This document shows, one piece after another, positions 46,383 through 54,862 of a stretch of DNA of 64,000 nt. Below the pieces are notes generated by a model, which saw nothing but the letters and a program-made list of their open reading frames with translations, did not search any database and was not told the DNA's origin. Both the position numbers and the translations under genes were made by a program. The stretch comes from Geojedonia sp051814705 (GTDB lineage Bacteria; Bacteroidota; Bacteroidia; Flavobacteriales; Flavobacteriaceae), in assembly GCA_051814705.1 (NCBI GenBank), contig JBPWQW010000001.1:992001-1056000 (forward strand), in the 5' to 3' direction. The stretch's first letter is position 1. Each line of letters starts with the position of its first letter.

Positions 46383-47672
46383 ATGGACTTCTCTATTCTA
46401 ATTATAATAACAACGCTTATTTCATCGGCCTTTTTTTCGGGAATGGAGATTGCTTATGTTTCGTCTAATAAAATTCATATTGAGATTGAAAAAAAGCAGA
46501 ATGATTTTTTAGCTAAAATCCTAACCAAGCTAACAGCCAAACCTTCAAAATTTATAGCCACAATGCTCATTGGAAACAATATAGCATTGGTTGTTTATGG
46601 GTTTTTAATGGGTGATTTACTGGTGGAATGGTTTCAATCCATGCTGCCAACGCCTTCTGGCTTTTTAAACTATCTATTTACAGATTTAAGTTTGTTGAGC
46701 CAAACCATAATTTCTACTCTAATTATCTTATTTACTGCCGAATTTTTGCCAAAGGTTTTTTTTCAAATCTATGCCAATAGTTTTTTAAAGTTTTTTGCAA
46801 TTCCCGCCTATGTGTTTTATCAGTTGTTTTATTATGTAACCAATTTTGTTATTTGGATTTCAGATAATATCCTTAGACGATTTTTTAAGACCGAAGGCGA
46901 TAATGTACAACTGGTATTGACAAAAGTTGAACTTGGCAACTATATTAGTGAGCAAATGGAATCGGTTGAGGCAAATGAAGAAGTCGATAGCGAAATACAA
47001 ATTTTTCAGAATGCCCTAGAATTTTCAGAGGTCAAAGCTAGAGAAGTTATGGTGCCTCGCACCGAAATTATTGCCGTTGAGGCCAATGATTCCATAAAAA
47101 ATATCAACTCAATATTCACGTCTTCTGGACTATCAAAAATTTTGGTTTATAATGAAACCATCGATGATATATTGGGTTACATTCATTCTTTTGAATTATT
47201 TAAAAAACCCAAAACCATCAAATCCATAGTTTTACCAGTTGAGTTTGTACCTGAAACCATATTGGTAAAAGATGTATTAAGTGTATTGATAAAAAAACGA
47301 AAAAGTATTGCTGTAGTTATTGACGAATATGGCGGAACTTCTGGAATCATGACTATAGAGGATATTGTTGAAGAACTCTTTGGTGAAATTGAAGATGAAC
47401 ATGATACTATTGCATTAATTGAAGAAAAGATTGACGATTTCAATTATAAATTTTCTGCGCGCTTGGAGGTGGATTACATTAACGAAACCTATAAACTTGA
47501 CCTTCCAGAATGTGAAAATTATGAAACCATTGGTGGATTGATTGTTGATGAAACAGAAGAAATTCCAAAAGTAAACGATAAAATAATCATTGAAAATTTT
47601 CTATTTACGATTCTTGAAGTATCCTCAACAAAAATCGACGTTGTGGCACTTAAAATTCTTAACGAAGAGTAA
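46383..47672 (+). CDS. CNNM/CBS-domain hemolysin-family protein (CorC/HlyC-type)
   Basis: 429 residues. A DUF21/CNNM membrane domain (1-190, with three to four helices), a pair of CBS domains (about 205-330; MVPRTEIIAVEAND, GYIHSFELF, VVIDEYGGTSGIMTIEDIVEE) and a C-terminal CorC_HlyC domain (about 345-428). Members export Mg2+ or other divalent cations, or act in membrane protein assembly; flavobacterial GldE is a relative. It follows lptC, but its gene is probably driven by the 46161 promoter. Confidence 0.87.
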   Translation: MDFSILIIITTLISSAFFSGMEIAYVSSNKIHIEIEKKQNDFLAKILTKLTAKPSKFIATMLIGNNIALVVYGFLMGDLLVEWFQSMLPTPSGFLNYLFTDLSLLSQTIISTLIILFTAEFLPKVFFQIYANSFLKFFAIPAYVFYQLFYYVTNFVIWISDNILRRFFKTEGDNVQLVLTKVELGNYISEQMESVEANEEVDSEIQIFQNALEFSEVKAREVMVPRTEIIAVEANDSIKNINSIFTSSGLSKILVYNETIDDILGYIHSFELFKKPKTIKSIVLPVEFVPETILVKDVLSVLIKKRKSIAVVIDEYGGTSGIMTIEDIVEELFGEIEDEHDTIALIEEKIDDFNYKFSARLEVDYINETYKLDLPECENYETIGGLIVDETEEIPKVNDKIIIENFLFTILEVSSTKIDVVALKILNEE

Positions 47673-47769
47673 ATCGTTATATTCCAATAAAATCTGGTAT
47701 TCTACTTTTATTATTTAATAGAAAATGGTATTTTCGCGCACTTATATTTTATAAACTTATACTACAAAA

Positions 47770-49926
47770 ATGGCAATTTTAAATAAAATCAGACAGCGTT
47801 CACTGTTTTTAATTCTTATTATTGGTTTAGCCCTGTTTTCGTTCGTACTTTCAGGCTTGTTCGATGGTAGTGGAAATAACTCATTATTTGGATCACAGGA
47901 TATCGTTGCAACCATAAATGGCAAAGATATAAATCGTGAAGAATTTATGAATCAGGTTGAGGTTATGCAAAGACAATTGGGTCCAAATGCTACATCAACT
48001 CAAGCCATGAACAATGTTTATGACCAAGTGGTAAGAAGAACACTACTTGAAAGTCAATTTGAAAAATTGGGATTAAATGTTGAGCAAGATCATATGCGGG
48101 ATTTATTAAAAGCTAGTTTCTCAAGTTTTCCAGAATTTAACAATGAAGCAGGTCTTTTTGACGAGGCTAAATTAAATGAATTTATTGCCAATTTAAAAGC
48201 AATCTCTCCTCAACGATCACCAATTGGTAATGGTGCCATTAACTATGCCGAATGGGTGAACAATGAACAGTCTATTGCTACAAATGCCTTGCAACAAACC
48301 TATTTTAATATGATTAAAGCAGGAATCAACGCAACCTTCGTTGAAGGAGAAGTAGATTATGGTTTAGAAAATCGTTTGGTCGATATAAAATATGCTTTAG
48401 TACCTTACACCAGTATCCCGGATAGTTTAGTTGAAGTCACTAAAGGAGACATCACCAAATATATTAAAGAGAACAAAAAGAAATATGAAATAGAAGCTTC
48501 AAGAGATATCAATTTTGTCCAGTTTAGCGAGGTGGCTAGTGTTGAAGATGAAACTGAAATCAAAGCAGGGTTGATGTCTTTGTTGGATAATACAGTAGTT
48601 TATAATGCAGATACAAAAACCAACGATACCATAGCAGGATTTAAAAACACCAGTGATATTGAAAATTTTGTAAATGGAAATTCAGATATTAAATTTAATG
48701 ACAAATTTTTATTTAAATCTAACTTACCAACTGCCATAGCCGATAGTATTTTTGGTCTTAATGAGAATCAAATATACGGGCCTTATAAAGATGGGCAATT
48801 TTTTAAATTGTCAAAAGTTGTTGCAGAAACACAATTGCCAGACTCCGTTAAAGTCAGACACATTTTAATTCCATTTATTGGAGCTGCAAGTGCAGACCCT
48901 ACAATAACAAGAACCGATGTTGAAGCCAAAAAGACTGCAGATAGCCTTTTGGGAGTTATTAAAGCAAACCGTTCTAAATTCCCTCAATTAGTGACTGCTT
49001 TTTCTTCAGATCAAGGCAGTATTCAAAATGGAGGCGAATATGATTTTCACCCCTACAATACCATGGTAAAACCATTTAACGATTTTGAGTTCGAACGCAA
49101 TAAGGGTGATATTGGGGTTGTAAAAACAAATTTTGGATATCATATTATTGAAATATTAGATCAAAAAAACAAATCAAGAGCTATTAAAGTGGCTACCATT
49201 GCCCGTAAGATAGAGCCTTCTGAAAAAACTGTTAATGATCTTTTCAATACAACACAAAAATTTGAAATCGCGATTCAGGATCAAGATTTTCACGAAGTTG
49301 CTGCAAAAAACAACTATGAAGTTAAACCTGTAAACACAATTGGGGAGTTACAGGAATCTATACCAGGTTTAGGAAGTCAAAGAGCTATTGTGCGTTGGGC
49401 TTTCGATGGCGCTACAAAAGCAGGAGACTATAAACGGTTTTCTATTCCAAATGGTGGTTATGTTATGGTGCAATTGGCATCAATAAACAAAAAGGGATTG
49501 ATGTCGGTCCAAAACGCCTCGGTAACTGCTATTCCAGAAATTAGAAAAGAAAAGAAGGCCAAACTTATTAGAGAAAAAATTAAAGCAACCACCGTCGATG
49601 AGGTTGCAAAAAATCAAAATGTTTCGGTATCAACAGCAGCTGCTTTAAACATGAAAGCTCCAACACTTTCAGGAGCTGGACAAGAGCCTAGAGTCGTTGG
49701 AACAGCCTTTGGTTTAAAACAAGGAGAAACGTCCAAATTAATTGATGGTAGTAAAGGTGTATTTATTATTGAAGTCACCAAAGTTACTGATGCTCCTAAA
49801 TTAGAAAACTATCAAGCAAATACAAGCAGATTAACTACTGCCAGAGTAAATAGTGCTCAAGCAAAAGTTTATAACGCACTTAAAGAAGCTGCCAAAATTG
49901 AAGATAATAGAGCAAATTTTTATTAA
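47770..49926 (+). CDS. Periplasmic peptidyl-prolyl isomerase PpiD-type
   Basis: 718 residues. One N-terminal membrane anchor (about 12-30), a SurA_N-like chaperone region (about 35-230), and a parvulin domain (about 355-465, KVRHILIPF ... NGGEYDFHPYNTMVKPF ... NFGYHIIEIL). The C-terminal third is a second, degenerate parvulin-like region (about 530-690, LKQGETSKLIDGSKGVFII). It assists folding of exported and outer membrane proteins. A strong terminator follows. Confidence 0.92.
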   Translation: MAILNKIRQRSLFLILIIGLALFSFVLSGLFDGSGNNSLFGSQDIVATINGKDINREEFMNQVEVMQRQLGPNATSTQAMNNVYDQVVRRTLLESQFEKLGLNVEQDHMRDLLKASFSSFPEFNNEAGLFDEAKLNEFIANLKAISPQRSPIGNGAINYAEWVNNEQSIATNALQQTYFNMIKAGINATFVEGEVDYGLENRLVDIKYALVPYTSIPDSLVEVTKGDITKYIKENKKKYEIEASRDINFVQFSEVASVEDETEIKAGLMSLLDNTVVYNADTKTNDTIAGFKNTSDIENFVNGNSDIKFNDKFLFKSNLPTAIADSIFGLNENQIYGPYKDGQFFKLSKVVAETQLPDSVKVRHILIPFIGAASADPTITRTDVEAKKTADSLLGVIKANRSKFPQLVTAFSSDQGSIQNGGEYDFHPYNTMVKPFNDFEFERNKGDIGVVKTNFGYHIIEILDQKNKSRAIKVATIARKIEPSEKTVNDLFNTTQKFEIAIQDQDFHEVAAKNNYEVKPVNTIGELQESIPGLGSQRAIVRWAFDGATKAGDYKRFSIPNGGYVMVQLASINKKGLMSVQNASVTAIPEIRKEKKAKLIREKIKATTVDEVAKNQNVSVSTAAALNMKAPTLSGAGQEPRVVGTAFGLKQGETSKLIDGSKGVFIIEVTKVTDAPKLENYQANTSRLTTARVNSAQAKVYNALKEAAKIEDNRANFY

Positions 49927-49949
49927 TAGGCTTATTATAAATATTAAAT

Positions 49950-49977
49950 AAAAGCTCTGCACTGCAGAGCTTTTTTA
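49950..49977 (+). terminator. Terminator between ppiD and the GHMP kinase fusion gene
   Basis: A 10-bp perfect stem AAAGCTCTGC / GCAGAGCTTT around a 3-base loop, then TTTTTT. Its end overlaps the stop codon (TAA) of the convergent gene, so it probably works in both directions. Confidence 0.85.
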
Positions 49978-51828
49978 TTTTAAAACCATATGTTCAAAAG
50001 GAATGACCGTTTCAAATCCTTTGCCTTTAAAATAAGCCGTTGGATTCATTTTTGACGTCGCCATAATAAAATCACCACCCCAAGCGCCAAGACTTTTTAT
50101 ACAGCCCTTAAAATCCTTAAAAAGGTGGTCTTTCACAGGTTGTAAGTTGATAATGTTAGAGATTATGGATTCATGTTGCTGTATTAGGGCTTCAAACTCG
50201 TCCAGTTGTTTGCAGTCAATCATTTTTAAAGTGATACTGCTAATTTTAGAAATTTCATTTAAAAGATTGGTCGTGTTTTTCTTGTACTGTTCAATACCTT
50301 CTCTACTATCTTGCTTTCTGTTTAAATAGACAAAATATAAGCAATCTTTAAATTTTGGATTAAAATCAACCTGATGGACTAGAGGGTTGCCACCTCGAAC
50401 TCCAGCTTCATGGGCGGGTAGGCGTTTTTGAGTCTTACTATTGTTGTTGAGAAGTTGATAGGTGATCGCAGAATCATGTTGTGCACAAGCAATGTCATAA
50501 CCACTGCCACCAAAAGTGAGTTCTTGTAATTGGTAGGCTCCAACGTTTGCCCAATTGGCGATATTGTTTATAAGCGTAGAAGAAGAACCCAGCCCCCATT
50601 CTCTAGGAAAAGACAGTTTACTTTCAACCTTAAACCCATGCGTTCCATTTAAAAAGTCGGGATTAAGCTTTTGGGCCACGTTTAAAATTTGAAGCAATCG
50701 ATTTGAAATGGCATTGTCATGCTGAACTCCCGCCTGCTGTTCGGGTAGGTGTTTCAGCATCCCATTTTGTAGTGTAAATTCATCCTCGAACCAAACCTTG
50801 CCTTTCTCATCAAAGCTGTTCCAAATAAGTTTTGGTTTGTCAATAGGCTCAATAATTAGAGCTTGGCCATATTGAGTAGGAAGAGCAAGGGAAAGCGCTC
50901 CATCAAGCACTACATATTCTCCGGTGAGCAAAAGTTTTCCGTTGCTGTAGCTTCGACTACGCTCAGCTACCGATTTGTTTTGATTATTAGAATGTATATC
51001 GTTGCTGTCTTTGTTGTTAGTGGCTGAGCGTGGTCGTTGTTGTTTTTCTGGAGTTGAATTTAAATCTTGATCGGTGGCTGAGCGTGGTCGTTGTTGTTTT
51101 TCTGGAGTTGAATTTAAATCTTGATCGGTGGCTGAGCGTAGTCGTGGTTGATTTTCTGGAGTTGAATTTAAATCTTGATCGGTGGCTGAGCGTAGTCGTT
51201 GTTGTTTTTCTGGAGTTGAATTTAAATCTTGATCAGTGGCTGAGCGTGGTCGTTGTTGTTTTTCTGGAGTTGAATTTAAATCTTGATCGGTGGCTGAGCG
51301 TAGTCGTTGTTGTATTTCTGGAGTTGAATTTAAATCTTGATCGGTGGCTGAGCGTAGTCGTTGTTGTTTTTCTGGAGTTGAATTTAAATCTTGATCGGTG
51401 GCTGAGCGTGGTCGTTGTTGTTTTTCTGGAGTTGAATTTAAATCTTGATCGGTGGCTGAGCGTAGTCGTTGTTGTTTTTCTGGAGTTGAATTTAAATCTT
51501 GATCGGTGGCTGAGCGTAGTCGAAGCCACTCTTTATAGTGACTTTTATTTCTGCATTCTGAATGTTTGGGCAGGTCTTGATAGTGTTTGTCAATTAAGGC
51601 TATTTTCTTATTTCTGCTCCAACCTTGAATTTGTTTTTCTCTATAAAAGGCTTCATCGATTCGTTGAAACTCTTCAATATAAACCAATTGGACCGGTAAC
51701 CTTTTTTTTGTATGATTGGCTCCTCTGCCGTCTTGATGCTCTAGAAAACGTTTTTCAACATCTAGGGTGCTTCCCGTATAAAAAGTGCCATCACAGCATT
51801 CTAATATATAAACAAATCCTTTTGGCAT
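49975..51828 (-). CDS. GIY-YIG nuclease / tandem repeat / GHMP kinase fusion (mevalonate pathway kinase)
   Basis: 617 residues in one open frame. Residues 1-90: GIY-YIG domain with Y7 (FVYILE), Y17 (FYTGST), R27 and E64 (REKQIQGW). Residues about 103-269: nine copies of an 18-residue unit (RSATDQDLNSTPEKQQRP type). Residues about 294-617: GHMP kinase, starting YSNGKLLLTGEYVV, with the phosphate loop PREWGLGSSSTLINN and GGSGYDIACAQH. No ATG, GTG or TTG lies in frame between the nuclease and kinase, so the kinase depends on the fusion. Two REP2 insertions (LPEQQAGV about 357-366; LPAHEAGV about 468-477) interrupt the kinase without shifting frame. Likely mevalonate or phosphomevalonate kinase by family and position next to HMG-CoA reductase. 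Confidence 0.85.
   Translation of the reverse strand: MPKGFVYILECCDGTFYTGSTLDVEKRFLEHQDGRGANHTKKRLPVQLVYIEEFQRIDEAFYREKQIQGWSRNKKIALIDKHYQDLPKHSECRNKSHYKEWLRLRSATDQDLNSTPEKQQRLRSATDQDLNSTPEKQQRPRSATDQDLNSTPEKQQRLRSATDQDLNSTPEIQQRLRSATDQDLNSTPEKQQRPRSATDQDLNSTPEKQQRLRSATDQDLNSTPENQPRLRSATDQDLNSTPEKQQRPRSATDQDLNSTPEKQQRPRSATNNKDSNDIHSNNQNKSVAERSRSYSNGKLLLTGEYVVLDGALSLALPTQYGQALIIEPIDKPKLIWNSFDEKGKVWFEDEFTLQNGMLKHLPEQQAGVQHDNAISNRLLQILNVAQKLNPDFLNGTHGFKVESKLSFPREWGLGSSSTLINNIANWANVGAYQLQELTFGGSGYDIACAQHDSAITYQLLNNNSKTQKRLPAHEAGVRGGNPLVHQVDFNPKFKDCLYFVYLNRKQDSREGIEQYKKNTTNLLNEISKISSITLKMIDCKQLDEFEALIQQHESIISNIINLQPVKDHLFKDFKGCIKSLGAWGGDFIMATSKMNPTAYFKGKGFETVIPFEHMVLK
50398..50427. repeat. REP2 copy inside the GHMP kinase (second)
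   Basis: A 30-base element starting AACTCC and ending GGGTAGGCGTTT; 22 of 30 positions match the copy at 50725. Its 30-base length keeps the kinase frame and encodes LPAHEAGV. Confidence 0.7.
50725..50754. repeat. REP2 copy inside the GHMP kinase (first)
   Basis: A 30-base element starting AACTCC and ending GGGTAGGTGTTT, in frame, encoding LPEQQAGV. The reverse complement resembles the 20-base insertion at 51876 (shared CCCGAAC core). Confidence 0.7.
50947..50970. repeat. REP1 palindrome copy at the repeat/kinase junction
   Basis: A 24-base element with arms GTAGCT and AGCTAC around a 12-base core containing ACTACGCTC (reverse complement of GAGCGTAGT). Relative to the 51506 copy it carries one change in each arm that keeps the pairing (A-T instead of G-C). 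It is in inverted orientation to that copy. Confidence 0.8.
51021..51506. repeat. 54-bp tandem repeat array, nine copies
   Basis: Nine nearly identical 54-bp units, each starting TGGCTGAGCGTRGTCG (left half of REP1) and continuing with a T-rich spacer ending TTTAAATCTTGATC. Differences between units are few (mostly A/G in CGTAGTCG against CGTGGTCG). The unit length is divisible by three, so the array stays open in several frames on both strands. The tenth, partial unit runs into an intact REP1 at 51506. Confidence 0.95.
51506..51529. repeat. REP1 palindrome copy at the GIY-YIG end of the array
   Basis: 24 bases, arms GTGGCT and AGCCAC with a 12-base core. It terminates the 54-bp array and marks the end of the GIY-YIG coding part. 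Confidence 0.8.
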
Positions 51829-51863
51829 GAAATCTTTTGATTATTGAATATAGTCAATTTTCT

Positions 51864-51908
51864 GGTAGCTGAGCGCCCACCCCCGAACGGGCAGGTAGTC
51901 GAAGCCAC
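51864..51908. repeat. REP1 split by an inserted REP2 sequence
   Basis: REP1 left part (GTAGCTGAGCG, ending at 51875) and right part (TAGTCGAAGCCAC, 51896-51908) are interrupted by exactly 20 bases (51876-51895) that begin CCCACCCCCGAACGGGCAGG. Removal of the insert restores a REP1. It lies 2 bases from the 3' end of mvaA. Confidence 0.75.
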
Positions 51909-51910
51909 AT

Positions 51911-53227
51911 TTATTTTCTTAAATTATGAATAGCCTCAACAACCGCACTATGAGTTGCGACATGAGTTTTAAAATGCTCAATAAGTTGATCTTTTTCGTC
52001 TTGACTTGCTTTAAACTGGTTTAAAATATTCATCAGATGCATTTTCATATGTCCTTGTTGAATTCCAGTAGTTGTTAACGAACGTAAGGCTGCAAAGTTT
52101 TGAGCCAATCCGGCAACAGCAACAATTTGCATTAATTCTTTGGCTGTTGGGTGATGCAGTAGTTCTAATGCCAATTTGACGAGCGGATGTAAACTTGTTA
52201 ATCCGCCAACGGTACCGAGTGCCAGTGGAATTTCAATCCAAAATGTAAAAATGCCCTGTTCAACCTTCGCATGAGTCAAGCTAGTATATGACCCATGACG
52301 AGAAGCATAGGCATGAACCCCTGCCTCTACAGCTCTAAAATCGTTACCCGTTGCCAAAACTACGGCATCTATCCCATTCATGATGCCTTTATTGTGGGTT
52401 ACAGCTCGAAAGGGTTCTACTTCGGCAATTTTTACGGCCTGCATAAAATTTGAAACAAATTCTTGAGCTAAAATGGATTCGTCATCATATAAATCTTCTA
52501 CCTTACAACTTACTTCAGCCCTCACCAAACACTCAGGTACATAATTGGATAAAATACTCATCACGATTTGAATCTGCTTTTCTTTTTCAGAAAACAATTC
52601 AAAATGTAGAGCTTCAACTTTAAATGTTATTGCAAACTGCTCCAAACAGGAATTGATGAAGTTTGCCCCCATGGCATCCATGGTTTCAAATGTAGCATGA
52701 AGCTGATAGTACCCATTAAGATCTTTGGTTTTATCGCGTAACTCAATATCCAAAATGCCACCTCCGCGGGACTCCATATTTTTGGTAATGGCTTTGGTTT
52801 CATAGATAAGTTTTGGCTTCACAGCTATAAAAAACTGTTCTAGTGCTTTAAAATCACCATGAAACATAAAGTGAACCTGACCAACTTTTGTGGTAGAAAG
52901 TACTTCAGCTTTAAAACCGCCTCGATCTGCCCAAAATTTGGCCGTTTTACTGGCGGCTGCCACAACCGAACTTTCCTCTATAGCCATGGGAATGGTATAG
53001 ACTCTGCCATTAATTAAAAAGTTAGGAGCAACCCCAAGTGGTAAATAATAATTAGTGATGGTATTTTCAATAAACTCATCGTGTAGCTGTTGGAGTTTGT
53101 CATTGGAATTCCAATATTGTTTTAAGACGGTTCGGGCATCTTCTTTATTGTCGAAATAAGAATTGATTATCCAATCAATTTTTTTGGATTTGGAAAGTTT
53201 TGAAAACCCATCAATCGTTTTGCTCAT
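51911..53227 (-). CDS. mvaA: Hydroxymethylglutaryl-CoA reductase, class II
   Basis: 438 residues. Motifs are MAIEESSVVAAASKTAKFW (with the catalytic Glu about 84-85), AVTHNKGIMNGIDAVVLATGNDFRAVEAG (catalytic Lys and Asp) and AYASRHGSYTSLT; HSAVVEAIHN near the C-terminus carries the His. It makes mevalonate from HMG-CoA, the committed step of the pathway served by mvaD and the GHMP kinases in this window. Class II and NADPH or NADH specificity cannot be told apart. A -7 element is directly upstream. Confidence 0.92.
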   Translation of the reverse strand: MSKTIDGFSKLSKSKKIDWIINSYFDNKEDARTVLKQYWNSNDKLQQLHDEFIENTITNYYLPLGVAPNFLINGRVYTIPMAIEESSVVAAASKTAKFWADRGGFKAEVLSTTKVGQVHFMFHGDFKALEQFFIAVKPKLIYETKAITKNMESRGGGILDIELRDKTKDLNGYYQLHATFETMDAMGANFINSCLEQFAITFKVEALHFELFSEKEKQIQIVMSILSNYVPECLVRAEVSCKVEDLYDDESILAQEFVSNFMQAVKIAEVEPFRAVTHNKGIMNGIDAVVLATGNDFRAVEAGVHAYASRHGSYTSLTHAKVEQGIFTFWIEIPLALGTVGGLTSLHPLVKLALELLHHPTAKELMQIVAVAGLAQNFAALRSLTTTGIQQGHMKMHLMNILNQFKASQDEKDQLIEHFKTHVATHSAVVEAIHNLRK

Positions 53228-53247
53228 TAAACTTTACTTTAGACGAA

Positions 53248-53255
53248 CAAAGATA
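53248..53255 (-). promoter_or_regulatory. -7 promoter element for mvaA
   Basis: TATCTTTG on the minus strand, an exact TAnnTTTG match, 20 bases before the mvaA ATG. Confidence 0.5.
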
Positions 53256-53451
53256 CCATTCTTGCCTGTAAAATTTAAGGTGTTCATTAATATTGCATAT
53301 TTAACTGTTAATAGTTGGGGCTTTTTGCATAATTTTTAGTAAACTTGGCATTATTTTATTAAAAATTCAGGATTGATTTTTGTGTAAAACATCAAAAATT
53401 ATCCTACATCAATACTAAACAAACTAACTTTTACTAATAACAAAATTACTT

Positions 53452-54816
53452 ATGCCACAAGCTACGATAAAATTACCTCATCAAAAGGAACTCTTTGGAC
53501 ATCCCGTTGGATTATATGTATTATTTTTTACTGAAATGTGGGAACGCTTTTCCTTTTATGGAATGCGTGCCATATTGGTTCTTTATTTGGTTGCCGAAAC
53601 TCAAGGTGGTAACGCAGGTTTAGGGTGGAGTAATGGGGACGCCTTGGCATTGTACGGGTGGTACACCATGTTAGTTTATGTTTCATCTATACCTGGAGGT
53701 TGGATTGCTGATAAATTTTTAGGACAAAAAAAATCTGTTTTTGTTGGTGGAATACTATTAGTCGCTGGACACGGAATTCTATCGATTGAGACCATGTGGG
53801 CATTTTACTCTGGATTAGCGTTGATTATAGCTGGAGTTGGAATGTTGAAGCCTAATATTTCAACAATGGTTGGAGGTTTGTATAAGCAAGGAGATATTAG
53901 ACGGGATAAAGGGTTTACAATTTTTTATATTGGGATTAATTTAGGAGCATTTTTATCTAGTTTAATTGTAGGATATGTTGGTGAAGTTCATGGCTGGCAT
54001 TACGGTTTTGGACTTGCTGCTATTGGAATGTTGGCTGGATTAATTCAATATTGGGCTGGTCAAAAACATTTAAAAGATGTAGGTAATTATTTAGGTGCTT
54101 CTCAAAATGAAGTTGACAAGGAGGTCATGAAAAAACCATTGACAAAAATTGAAAAAGACAGAGTTATTGTATTACTGGTCTCTTTTTTATTAGTTATTGT
54201 CTTTTGGGGGGCTTTTGAACAAGCAGGGGGATTAATGAATATTTATGCTTCAGAAAAAACGAATAGAATGCTAATGGGTTGGGAAGTTCCAGCTTCTTGG
54301 TTTCAATCGCTGAATGCCATGTTTATCATCTTTTTAGGAACAACAGTTGCTCTTTTTTGGGCCAATAGAAAACTGAAGGGCAAAGTGTCCTCTTCTCTTT
54401 TTAAAATGATAGTCGGTCTTATTATAATGGGAACTGGTTTTTTCTTTATGACCGCTGCTGCTGCACAATATGAAGCTAATGGCTCATCTGCAATGTACTG
54501 GTTGATTTTAGCTTATTTATTCCATACTGTAGGAGAGTTATCACTCTCTCCAGTTGCCCTGTCCTATATTACTAAATTGGCACCATTAAAATATGCGTCT
54601 TTGATGATGGGTGTATATTTCGCGATGACAGGTTTAGGTAACAAACTAGCCGGTTTACTGGGAGAGGCTTCAGAAAATTATGGAGAATATACCATTTTTA
54701 CAAGTATCGCTATTTTTTGTGTTCTATTTGGGTTATTGGTCATGATATTCAGAAAGAAATTGGAAGTTTTGACTCATGGTGCAGAGGACAATGAACGGGT
54801 TTTGCGCGATGAATAA
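53452..54816 (+). CDS. POT/PTR-family proton-dependent oligopeptide transporter
   Basis: 454 residues, about 12 membrane helices. The family start GLYVLFFTEMWERFSFYGMRAILVLYL, GGWIADKFLG and the later WWGAFEQAGG-like (here VFWGAFEQAGGLMNIYA) and LFHTVGELSLSPVALSYI motifs are complete. It imports di- or tripeptides with protons. Tandem with a longer paralogue 46 bases downstream. Confidence 0.93.
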   Translation: MPQATIKLPHQKELFGHPVGLYVLFFTEMWERFSFYGMRAILVLYLVAETQGGNAGLGWSNGDALALYGWYTMLVYVSSIPGGWIADKFLGQKKSVFVGGILLVAGHGILSIETMWAFYSGLALIIAGVGMLKPNISTMVGGLYKQGDIRRDKGFTIFYIGINLGAFLSSLIVGYVGEVHGWHYGFGLAAIGMLAGLIQYWAGQKHLKDVGNYLGASQNEVDKEVMKKPLTKIEKDRVIVLLVSFLLVIVFWGAFEQAGGLMNIYASEKTNRMLMGWEVPASWFQSLNAMFIIFLGTTVALFWANRKLKGKVSSSLFKMIVGLIIMGTGFFFMTAAAAQYEANGSSAMYWLILAYLFHTVGELSLSPVALSYITKLAPLKYASLMMGVYFAMTGLGNKLAGLLGEASENYGEYTIFTSIAIFCVLFGLLVMIFRKKLEVLTHGAEDNERVLRDE

Positions 54817-54862
54817 AACAACAATTTCGATTTGTACACAGTAATCACCTAATACTCAAACT

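Noticed and set aside
51233..51529. Minus-strand 98-codon ORF in a second frame of the array
   Set aside because: Same reason: an alternative frame of the tandem repeats, with no start context or homology.
51021..51529. Possible CRISPR array
   Set aside because: The units are contiguous 54-bp tandem repeats with no variable spacers and no cas genes nearby.
51030..51830. Plus-strand ORF of 266 codons over the repeat array
   Set aside because: It is open only because the 54-bp unit is a multiple of three; its sequence is a low-complexity mirror of the fusion gene with no domain.
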